5,775 nt of DNA, from the NCBI GenBank assembly GCA_030632175.1, contig DAOVVG010000169.1:1-5775 (forward strand). Direction: 5' to 3'. Within the stretch, counting starts at the first letter, position 1; each line of letters opens with the position of its first letter. Source of the stretch: Gammaproteobacteria bacterium (GTDB lineage Bacteria > Pseudomonadota > Gammaproteobacteria > UBA9214). Of the stretch, positions 1 to 5,775 are shown one piece after another. Made by a program: the position numbers and the translations under genes. The notes beneath the pieces were generated by a model that had not been told where the DNA came from, did no database searches, and saw nothing but the letters and a program-made list of their open reading frames with translations.

Positions 1-1533
1 AGCCGCCAGTGATTCCGATAACGTGGTAAAGCCGCGGATATCACAAAAAAGCACAGACAACTCCCGGCTTTCTCCCTCAACAGAAAAGTTCTCATCTGGA
101 TGACGGCTCATCTCATCGACGATCTCCGGTGGCACATACTGGCCAAACACGGACATCAGTTGCTTGCGACTGCGTGCTTCTGTCAGATACTGGGCCAGCA
201 GACCGACAAACAGGGCGATGGGAAGTTGCACCAGTACCGGTATCGCCAACGGCAGCCACAGGTCGGTCGCGTTGAAGGCGTATTGCACGGCGGCAACGTA
301 AATACCGGACAGCAGCAGGACCAGTGGCACCGCAATAGTGGCCGACAGGAGATAGATACCGGTGCCCAGGATGAGACCGGCCAGCAACAAGATGATGGTC
401 ATTGCCAGCACCCCGACAGGCCTGAGACTGCGATCGGTCAGCATATTGGCAAAGGCCGTCGCAGCGATCTCGACACCGCTCAGGTCCACGCCATCGTCAT
501 TTGTAAACACCGTGTAGAACCGGTCCGGTTGTCCGGGGTCATAAAGATCAGACAGTCCCACAAATACGACCTTGCCGTTAAAGTCTGTTTTGGGCTCACC
601 CTTCATTACAGCATTGTAGGGAATATTCGGAATGCTGCCCGGCGGCCCGTAAAAATTCAGATAGCGGTTGTCACCCCCCGCGTAAAGACCGGCAAGCGCC
701 GTCATCAGTTGGCGTTCATTCGCTGACAGTGAGGCATCACCGGCGAGCACTGTCTGGACCCTGTCGTTCAGTGTCGGGTCATTCGCAAAGATGCTATACA
801 GATTCTGGCTCAGCCTGTTCACACTGGCAGCACGTCCTACATCGGAGGCATTACGTGGCAAGTCCTGCAGACCCGCAGCACCTGCCTGTTCCAGCACACT
901 CATCCAGCGCTGCTGAACGGGGAGTGCGAACACCTGCAAGGCCGCCGACGGCATGGTGGCAACATAACCGGCGCTCGGCTTGAATGGCCAGAACTGGTAC
1001 ACATTCACCTGCACCTTGGGCACCGGGAACGGCGCCAGTGCCCTGGCTGCTTCTGCAAGCACCGGAATGGGAGGTACCAGCTCTTCTATCCAGATGGTTC
1101 CAGTCTGCTGGCCCTGCGTGTCATAGATCGGCTGGCGCTTGCCATTCAGGCGCTCAAACAGCACCACGCGTTCTGATTCCGCCACGGCACGGGCAAACTC
1201 GGCATCGTCTGCTGCCACTTTCGCCCGCTGGAAGTCCATGTCAAACACGATGACGGCCGCACCTTGTTCAACCAGCTTTTCTATCAACTCGCCATGAATG
1301 GAACGCGGCCAGTCACGCGGCAGTTTGGGCAGGCCCAGACCGGCGATATCCCGCTCGTTAATGGCGACCAGTGCAACTTCAGGAGGAGGCTCAATGGCGC
1401 CACGCATCTCGAACAGCCAGTCAAGACCGATGTGTTTCTCAAAATCGGCACCCAGCGGCGTCAGCCCCAGAATGACGCCGATCAAACCTGTGACAATCCC
1501 GAAGGCCAGCCCCTTTACCCGCCGGGAGATCAT
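1..1533 (-). CDS. CHASE2-domain adenylate/guanylate cyclase, N-terminal part (3' end outside window)
   Basis: Inner-membrane sensor cyclase predicted to make cAMP or cGMP in response to a periplasmic signal. The visible 511 residues show a basic start (ISRRVK) and a first membrane segment at about 7-28. A CHASE2 domain follows at about 32-360, with VALVAINERDIAG (53-65), PRDWPRSIHGEL (72-83), AAVIVFDMDF (92-101), GKVVFVG (320-326) and SGVEIAA (352-358). Three closely packed membrane segments lie at about 374-391, 394-416 and 424-450. The linker FGQYVPPEIVDEM leads into the class III cyclase domain, whose LFCDIRGFTTLSE motif (495-507) carries the first metal-binding aspartate, D498. The window ends four residues later, so the second aspartate, the substrate-specifying residues and the stop are not visible. 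This order is the usual CHASE2-cyclase architecture. The start is uncertain: ATG at 1533 has basic residues directly before the first membrane segment, but only a weak GGACGGG upstream; GTG at 1554 is the alternative, and the frame is closed by TGA at 1588-1590. The ligand is unknown. Confidence 0.93.
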   Translation of the reverse strand, partial: MISRRVKGLAFGIVTGLIGVILGLTPLGADFEKHIGLDWLFEMRGAIEPPPEVALVAINERDIAGLGLPKLPRDWPRSIHGELIEKLVEQGAAVIVFDMDFQRAKVAADDAEFARAVAESERVVLFERLNGKRQPIYDTQGQQTGTIWIEELVPPIPVLAEAARALAPFPVPKVQVNVYQFWPFKPSAGYVATMPSAALQVFALPVQQRWMSVLEQAGAAGLQDLPRNASDVGRAASVNRLSQNLYSIFANDPTLNDRVQTVLAGDASLSANERQLMTALAGLYAGGDNRYLNFYGPPGSIPNIPYNAVMKGEPKTDFNGKVVFVGLSDLYDPGQPDRFYTVFTNDDGVDLSGVEIAATAFANMLTDRSLRPVGVLAMTIILLLAGLILGTGIYLLSATIAVPLVLLLSGIYVAAVQYAFNATDLWLPLAIPVLVQLPIALFVGLLAQYLTEARSRKQLMSVFGQYVPPEIVDEMSRHPDENFSVEGESRELSVLFCDIRGFTTLSESLAA

Positions 1534-1577
1534 GCCAAGCTGCCCGTCCAGCACGGAGATATTTTCTCTATGTTCAA
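1530..1577 (-). other. Possible short leader ORF overlapping the cyclase start
   Basis: A purine-rich AAGGGGG (1588-1582) sits four bases upstream of a TTG that opens a 15-codon frame, which would read (M)NIEKISPCWTGSLA. Its TGA overlaps the cyclase ATG as ATGA at 1533-1530. This is the arrangement expected for translational coupling. It is also the best Shine-Dalgarno-like sequence in the region, and it is too far from ATG 1533 to serve it directly. TTG is a poor start codon and the peptide resembles nothing known, so chance is a serious alternative. Confidence 0.18.
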
Positions 1578-1614
1578 AAAACCCCCTTCATTCTGGATAC
1601 TGCCATTGATAACA

Positions 1615-1643
1615 ACTTTACACCCGCTATAAAAGCCAGACAA
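1615..1643 (-). promoter_or_regulatory. Weak candidate promoter for the cyclase gene
   Basis: On the minus strand TTGTCT (1643-1638) and TAAAGT (1620-1615) are separated by 17 bases. Each matches the sigma70 consensus hexamer at four of six positions. The site begins inside the U-tract of the upstream terminator and would start transcription about 75 bases before the cyclase ATG. A promoter is expected here because a strong terminator separates the cyclase from the gene upstream. The match itself is weak, and other AT-rich positions in the same 90 bases could serve. Confidence 0.25.
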
Positions 1644-1674
1644 AAAAAGAGGCACCCTCACGGGAGGGTGCCTC
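1642..1674 (-). terminator. Rho-independent terminator of the secreted-protein gene
   Basis: An 11-bp perfect inverted repeat, GAGGCACCCTC and GAGGGTGCCTC (1649-1659 with 1664-1674), encloses a 4-base loop. On the minus strand it is followed at once by seven T residues (1648-1642). It begins 18 bases after the stop codon of the secreted-protein gene, exactly where its terminator is expected. On the plus strand no T-tract follows, so it acts in one direction only. Confidence 0.93.
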
Positions 1675-1692
1675 ATGACTACATTGTTAAAG

Positions 1693-3135
1693 TTACTGGA
1701 CGGTTGACCCTGCCGGACAGACAGAGGCATCTTCACCCGGGTACAGGTAACAGGTGGTCGTACATACCGTACCTCTCCTGCTCTTGACGCAGGATTGGTA
1801 AACATACGGGTTCGAATGAACCTGCTGCACCTCAATACCAAAACTCGACATGTGTTCGGTGCCATTCAGCACACAGTCCCGGTTGAGATCCTGATTCACT
1901 TCCCAGCAGAACGGGAGGGGAGAATTCTCATCCGTGGCCACCGGGCCACAAACACCGTACTCATCATCTGCTGTCCAGGCTCCGGATGGCTGACAAACCT
2001 GCGGAGAACATCCCGCTGCATTCGGGGTATCAACACATTCCGGTTTGATAGCGCACCCTTCAATACAGCTTACCGCAGTAGATGATAAAACTGACACGGT
2101 CGTAGTACTGGGTGGGGGTGCTGATGGTGCACACACGGCAGGCACGTCCGGATTCTTCGGATCCGTCAGGAAAGCAAACGGGTACTCACCCGTTTGTGCA
2201 ACCTGTTGGTCCACTGCACTCTGGAAGGCAGGCGGGCATGTCCCCAGTGCCTGGGTAACATCCAGCGTAGCCGAGGCACTATGGGTTGCACCATCGTCAG
2301 CAGTTACCGTGGCGGTATTAACCACCTGGCCAGGCACAGAGAAGGACATGGGTGCCGACTCACCATAGGCCGTAGCGCCTGAATTCAGAGTAGTGCCATT
2401 AAGCGGGCTCAGCACAACCTCAAAGTCATCACTGTCATCACCCGGCGTAGCATTATCATCTATCAGCACGACATTCTCGGCATCGCCATTTCCCACACTC
2501 TCAGCCACGTAGCAATATTTAACACTCACACCGGTATCGACAGTCAGTGTTGCGGCATCATCAGCACCACAGGTACCGCTCTCGGTGGTGATAGTCTTGG
2601 TCAGTACCAAACGGGAAACTGCCTGTACAGGTCCGATGAAGTCCGAGCAGAAGGAGATGCCATTTATCTTCTGTAAGCTGTCATTGGATTTCAGAAAAGC
2701 AAGCCCCTCGCCAAAATCTGATCCAGGAGTAAAACCCCAGGCACAGCTACCACCGCCGGTCGCCCCGATTTGGATATCGAAATCAACCTTTCCCGCATTG
2801 GGATTGGCCGTATTAGTAGTTGAGGTCCAGCTTATGGGCTCGTTGTTACCGACGTTACCCGCAGTAAGAGTCACTGTAATATATTCATTCTGATCGTTTG
2901 GATTAATGATGGTACATGATGCCCCGAGCGCGGTTGAGGTAATATCACAACCTGCCATATTGCTACTCATTGACGCACATGAGGAACTGGCATCAACCAG
3001 AAAATTGAAGCCTGACGGGTCATTAGGACCCTGAATACATTCGCCCAGAGCAGTTCCCGACAATCCGAAAACCATCATTAATCCACCGAGCACCACCGCC
3101 TGAAACTTATTTCGTCTACTTTTATTTACGTTCAT
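1693..3135 (-). CDS. Secreted cysteine-rich protein with DUF11-like module and EF-hand-like loop
   Basis: No whole-length family is recognised. The 480-residue product starts with a Sec signal peptide: basic NKSRRNK, a hydrophobic stretch at about 11-27 and likely cleavage after TALG (28-31). C33 is preceded by Glu, so it is not a good lipobox and a soluble protein is expected. Residues 32-175 are Gly/Ser/Thr/Asn-rich with six cysteines. Residues 176-295 resemble a DUF11-type repeat module, with LTKTITTESGTCG, VKYCYV, LIDDNATPGDDSDDFEV and VVNTATVTA; C189 and C208 probably pair. A Pro/Ser/Thr linker (about 337-356) precedes a cysteine-rich region (357-473) with 12 of the protein's 22 cysteines and an EF-hand-like loop, D416 to E427. 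There is no C-terminal anchor, sorting signal or transmembrane segment. The ATG at 3135 is chosen over an in-frame start at 3222 because of the GAGGTG ribosome binding site and the signal peptide. A role in adhesion or surface binding is only inferred. Confidence 0.9.
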   Translation of the reverse strand: MNVNKSRRNKFQAVVLGGLMMVFGLSGTALGECIQGPNDPSGFNFLVDASSSCASMSSNMAGCDITSTALGASCTIINPNDQNEYITVTLTAGNVGNNEPISWTSTTNTANPNAGKVDFDIQIGATGGGSCAWGFTPGSDFGEGLAFLKSNDSLQKINGISFCSDFIGPVQAVSRLVLTKTITTESGTCGADDAATLTVDTGVSVKYCYVAESVGNGDAENVVLIDDNATPGDDSDDFEVVLSPLNGTTLNSGATAYGESAPMSFSVPGQVVNTATVTADDGATHSASATLDVTQALGTCPPAFQSAVDQQVAQTGEYPFAFLTDPKNPDVPAVCAPSAPPPSTTTVSVLSSTAVSCIEGCAIKPECVDTPNAAGCSPQVCQPSGAWTADDEYGVCGPVATDENSPLPFCWEVNQDLNRDCVLNGTEHMSSFGIEVQQVHSNPYVYQSCVKSRRGTVCTTTCYLYPGEDASVCPAGSTVQ

Positions 3136-3139
3136 AACA

Positions 3140-3147
3140 CACCTCTC
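3140..3147 (-). promoter_or_regulatory. Ribosome binding site fixing the secreted-protein start
   Basis: On the minus strand the sequence reads GAGAGGTG, ending four bases before the ATG at 3135. GAGGTG pairs well with the 16S anti-Shine-Dalgarno sequence. It supports ATG 3135, directly before a signal peptide, over the in-frame start 87 bases upstream, whose N-terminus would bury the signal peptide. Confidence 0.8.
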
Positions 3148-3168
3148 GTCTTTCCCTGTTTTTATAAA

Positions 3169-3196
3169 ATAATGAAACTCTGTATTCCTTAACCAA
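3169..3196 (-). promoter_or_regulatory. Low-confidence promoter candidate for the secreted-protein gene
   Basis: The leader upstream of the secreted-protein gene is AT-rich, including TTATTTTATAAAA on the minus strand. The best-spaced pair seen is TTGGTT (3196-3191) and CATTAT (3174-3169) with a 16-base spacer, matching sigma70 hexamers at three and four of six positions. The AT-rich patch is real, but the exact promoter is not determined. Confidence 0.2.
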
Positions 3197-3233
3197 GTAA
3201 CAATCAGCCCTTCAAACCACACTTCAAATTCCT

Positions 3234-3259
3234 AAAAAATACTGCGCCTTGCTAAAGGC
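3234..3259 (-). terminator. Weak candidate terminator after the TPR/beta-barrel gene
   Basis: On the minus strand GCCTT-TAGC-AAGGC forms a 5-bp perfect stem with a 4-base loop (3259-3246). After six intervening bases comes a run of six T residues (3239-3234). It lies 80 bases past the stop of the barrel gene and 99 bases before the secreted-protein ATG. The short stem and its distance from the T run make it a weak terminator, perhaps an attenuator that allows read-through. Confidence 0.35.
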
Positions 3260-3281
3260 CCGAAACTACCAACTGCTATTC

Positions 3282-3298
3282 TGTACCAGTGTAGTACA
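3282..3298. repeat. Small dyad in the intergenic spacer
   Basis: TGTAC and GTACA form a perfect 5-base inverted repeat around a 7-base centre. It lies 40 bases after the barrel gene's stop. The nearby CCCGG (3307-3311) and CCGGG (3326-3330) form a second short inverted repeat with a 14-base loop. They could be a regulator-binding site or weak transcript hairpins; repeats this short also arise by chance. Confidence 0.2.
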
Positions 3299-3338
3299 TA
3301 TCAACTACCCGGCTTTTCTTTCTCACCGGGACACTTGC

Positions 3339-5775
3339 CTAAAAGTTCAGCGTAAACCGGGCCATCACAGTACGTTCCGGTATATACGGACCGATAGATG
3401 GCTCATCCTGGAATTCCCGATAACTGTCGTCCTGATATTTAAAGTCCTTGTCGAACAGGTTCTGTGCGGAAAGACTGATGACACCCATGCGGCGTGGCAA
3501 CCGGTATCCAATGGCTGCATTGGTTACGGTAAAGTCGTCCTGTCCTGAAGCCAGTGTTGAGAAGCTGGAACGATCCACATCCTGGTCAACATAGGTCACT
3601 TGTGCACCAGCGAAAAAACCGGACGGATGAAAATACTGAACACCAACGGGATAACTCACGGTTCGTACTACTTCCGGCAGATCAATATTCAGCGCATCCT
3701 CACTCTGGAACTTGTCAAAAACCGCCTTGGCACTCAGGCTCCAACGGTCTGCCGGCGTCCAGTAGGCGTATGCCTGATGGTGCCACTCGGTCTGGTCGTC
3801 CAGGAATGCATCGAAGTTCTCATCAAACTCGGGAGTTTTCATATCGCGCTTGGTCATCTCAACGCCGAGTGACAGGTTACTGGTCACATCTACATCCAGC
3901 CCGGCTCCATAGCGAGTCGACTTGGTGCCACTGGGGTCATCAAAGAGTTGATTGAAACCGGCGACCTGTGTCGGCTCAAGGGTCCGGTTACTTGACAGGG
4001 CAGGCTTGACCACCCTGAAGTAGGCAGTCCTGAATCGCACGGCATCTGTTACGTTCCACTGCAATCCGAATTTCTGGTTGAAGCGGTTGAAATCAAGGCT
4101 TTCTTCATCATATTTTTGATAGCTTAAACCCAGCGTCCAGATAGACGCATTATTCGGCTTGATATTGCCATACACATAACCGCGGGTGTCGTCGATCGTC
4201 GAGGTGTCCCTGGCCGAGAATGGCGGGGGCTGCTGCGGAATAAAAAACGGTAACGGTGTAAATGTCGTCATAGTGCCAAATTTGAAGACCTGATCAACCG
4301 TCGCATGCGTTGCACCCGCTGTAATATTGAAATGCTCCGCATTAAACAGGTACTGCGCCTCATACTGGTAGGCCTCGTCACTGGCCTCTGTCTCGACAGC
4401 GTCATCAATGTCAAAAATCAATGGAAATGGCGGCAGTTCTGGAATTTCTTCCGTTTCGGAAGAGCTGTCTGTGGATGACTCATCGATGTCACTGTAAATA
4501 AAGGACAGCAATACTGTCGAGGCATTGCTCGGGGTAAATTTCAGACCGGCGCGCGCCGTATTCTCCCGGAACTTGTGGTTGAAGTTCTTGCTGAAGTCAT
4601 CAGGATCAAAGTTCATTGCCAGATCACCGTTTTCCGTATCCCGGTAACGGTACTCTGCCTGCACATTGACCGTTGGTGTCAGTGCCACCTGTCCGTAGAC
4701 ATTGTAAATCTCGTGCTGAATGTCGTTGTTCTTCCGGAAGCCGTCGGTATCGTAGTAATAACCGCCGGCACTCAATGAGAAGTTATCGTGTACCGTGGTG
4801 ACAACGGCCTCACCGCCACCGGTGCTGTTATTGCCACCCACACCGGTCACATTAAACTGGGTTTTATTGCGCTCAAACAGCGGCGTGAACTCGTTGAAGC
4901 CGGCACTTGCAGGTCCACCCCCCGTGATGACATTAAGATTGGTTGAACTGAGGCTGGGCTGGACAGGTGTAATATTCAGGTCCTGCAGCATCTGTGCCTG
5001 CAGCAATTCACTGACGCGCGCCACTTCACGACGACGCACACCCTGGTAGGTATCAGCCAGAAAACGGTGTGCCGAGGAGTTGGCAGGATCGGTTGACACC
5101 GATTCAGTCGACTCGTTTACGCCCAGTTGCGAGAACCCCAGGTCCTTGTACGCGCGTGCCAGACTGGTGCCCCGCGCCGCACGGTCCTTGTCGAGTAACA
5201 GCCGGCTCCTGTAGACAGCGCGGTTATCATTCAACGCAATTGATTGGTCAAAATCCTTCACGGCTTCGACCGGCCGGTTAACCGTCTGCTTCAGGATGCC
5301 GTCATACAGATAGGCAGTCGGGTCGTTCGGATCAAGCTGCTTGGCAATGGAGAACTGCTGGCTGTCCAGCGGATAGCGTTTCTCGGCAAAGTAGGTCTTG
5401 CCCAGGTAAGCCCGCAGCAAGGCACTGTTTGAATCCAGTGCCACAGCCACTTCAATATCACGTCCGCCCTCGGCGACCTCACCGTCACTTATTTTGGCAA
5501 GACCCAGGCCAAGGTGGGCCATGGGGTCAGATGAACTCAGTGTGATGGCACGTTCAAAGGCAGCTTTTGCTGCAGTGTTATCAAACGCGGCAAGGGCTGC
5601 AAAGCCCCGGGTGATCTGGGTCCGCTCCAGGTCCGGTGCCAGCGCAGTTGCCTTGCCTGCCGCAGCGATGGCCTGCTCGCGTTCTCCCAGCATCAACTGC
5701 AGCTCAGAGAGTCGCGCCCATGCGAGTGCTGCATCAGGCTGCTCATTAACGGCCTGCAACAGGGTGTCACGTGCG
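3339..5775 (-). CDS. TPR-containing outer-membrane beta-barrel protein (5' end outside window)
   Basis: The visible part is 811 residues; the frame is open to the window edge, so the true start and any signal peptide are missing. Residues about 1-245 are alpha-helical TPR units of about 34 residues, with typical repeat ends ALAPD, ITLSSSDP, LDPNDP and STDPAN. A distinctive segment follows the fifth repeat, with ARGTSLARAYKDLGF and SAHRFLADTYQG. The ITPVQPSLSSTNLNVI linker (about 268-283) leads to a beta-barrel (about 300-811) of alternating amphipathic strands with aromatic girdles. It ends with SAQNLFDKDF and a terminal MARFTLNF, an outer-membrane signature close to the end of TonB-dependent receptors. 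Two loops are unusual: an acidic Ser/Pro-rich one (428-467) and a Pro-rich one (about 503-525). No plug domain is visible. The TPR region should lie in the periplasm and the barrel in the outer membrane, as in the exopolysaccharide exporters PgaA and BcsC, but substrate and role are unknown. Confidence 0.93.
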   Translation of the reverse strand, partial: ARDTLLQAVNEQPDAALAWARLSELQLMLGEREQAIAAAGKATALAPDLERTQITRGFAALAAFDNTAAKAAFERAITLSSSDPMAHLGLGLAKISDGEVAEGGRDIEVAVALDSNSALLRAYLGKTYFAEKRYPLDSQQFSIAKQLDPNDPTAYLYDGILKQTVNRPVEAVKDFDQSIALNDNRAVYRSRLLLDKDRAARGTSLARAYKDLGFSQLGVNESTESVSTDPANSSAHRFLADTYQGVRRREVARVSELLQAQMLQDLNITPVQPSLSSTNLNVITGGGPASAGFNEFTPLFERNKTQFNVTGVGGNNSTGGGEAVVTTVHDNFSLSAGGYYYDTDGFRKNNDIQHEIYNVYGQVALTPTVNVQAEYRYRDTENGDLAMNFDPDDFSKNFNHKFRENTARAGLKFTPSNASTVLLSFIYSDIDESSTDSSSETEEIPELPPFPLIFDIDDAVETEASDEAYQYEAQYLFNAEHFNITAGATHATVDQVFKFGTMTTFTPLPFFIPQQPPPFSARDTSTIDDTRGYVYGNIKPNNASIWTLGLSYQKYDEESLDFNRFNQKFGLQWNVTDAVRFRTAYFRVVKPALSSNRTLEPTQVAGFNQLFDDPSGTKSTRYGAGLDVDVTSNLSLGVEMTKRDMKTPEFDENFDAFLDDQTEWHHQAYAYWTPADRWSLSAKAVFDKFQSEDALNIDLPEVVRTVSYPVGVQYFHPSGFFAGAQVTYVDQDVDRSSFSTLASGQDDFTVTNAAIGYRLPRRMGVISLSAQNLFDKDFKYQDDSYREFQDEPSIGPYIPERTVMARFTLNF

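Noticed and set aside
100..1632. Series of plus-strand open frames of 84 to 208 codons
   Set aside because: They lie opposite the cyclase gene. Their translations are rich in Gln, His and Arg without domains, while the minus strand gives unmistakable CHASE2 and cyclase motifs across the whole stretch.
1530..1865. Minus-strand frame of 111 codons
   Set aside because: It overlaps the end of the secreted-protein gene, runs through the strong terminator and shows no domain. Only its last 15 codons were kept, as a possible leader peptide.
3136..3222. N-terminal extension of the secreted protein to an upstream in-frame start
   Set aside because: It would add 29 residues before a clear signal peptide and ignore the strong GAGGTG ribosome binding site at 3140-3145.
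3228..3236. C33 as a lipoprotein attachment cysteine
   Set aside because: The residues before it are L-G-E; a Glu directly before the cysteine does not fit the lipobox, whereas cleavage after TALG fits signal peptidase I.
3249..5432. Plus-strand frames opposite the TPR/beta-barrel gene, and a 65-codon minus-strand frame at 5291-5488
   Set aside because: They are out of frame with the TPR-barrel protein, have no recognisable domains, and the long minus-strand frame explains the whole region.
1..5775. CRISPR array, insertion sequence, tRNA or rRNA gene
   Set aside because: No regularly spaced repeats, transposase-like frames, terminal inverted repeats, or cloverleaf or rRNA-like sequence were seen on either strand.

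Overview
This window looks like an ordinary chromosomal stretch from a Gram-negative bacterium, most likely a gammaproteobacterium. The evidence is an outer-membrane beta-barrel protein ending in phenylalanine, a CHASE2-type class III nucleotide cyclase, a Sec-exported cysteine-rich protein, and moderate GC content. No species can be named from the sequence. All three real genes lie on the minus strand, so the window reads biologically from right to left. The plus-strand reading frames are shadows of these genes.

Right part (5775 down to 3339): the 3' portion of a large gene whose start lies beyond the window. It encodes a periplasmic tetratricopeptide-repeat (TPR) region followed by an outer-membrane beta-barrel of about 500 residues. 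The last strands resemble those of TonB-dependent receptors, but the visible part has no plug domain. Middle (3338 to 3136): a spacer of about 200 bp with a weak candidate terminator, a small dyad, an AT-rich leader and a good ribosome binding site. Next (3135 to 1693): a 480-residue secreted protein with a signal peptide, a DUF11-like beta-sandwich module, an EF-hand-like loop and a cysteine-rich C-terminal third. It is followed by a clear intrinsic terminator (1674 to 1642). Left part (1533 to 1): the N-terminal 511 residues of a membrane adenylate/guanylate cyclase with a periplasmic CHASE2 sensor domain. It is cut by the window edge just after the first metal-binding motif of its catalytic domain.

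Taken together, the window encodes an outer-membrane TPR-barrel protein, a secreted disulfide-rich protein and an inner-membrane cyclase with a periplasmic sensor. It is tempting to read these as parts of one envelope-sensing or surface-assembly pathway, but the link rests only on adjacency and shared orientation. The strong terminator between the secreted protein and the cyclase argues that the cyclase has at least partly separate transcription. The most interesting item is the secreted cysteine-rich protein: no whole-length family is recognised for it, and it sits between two recognisable signalling and envelope genes.
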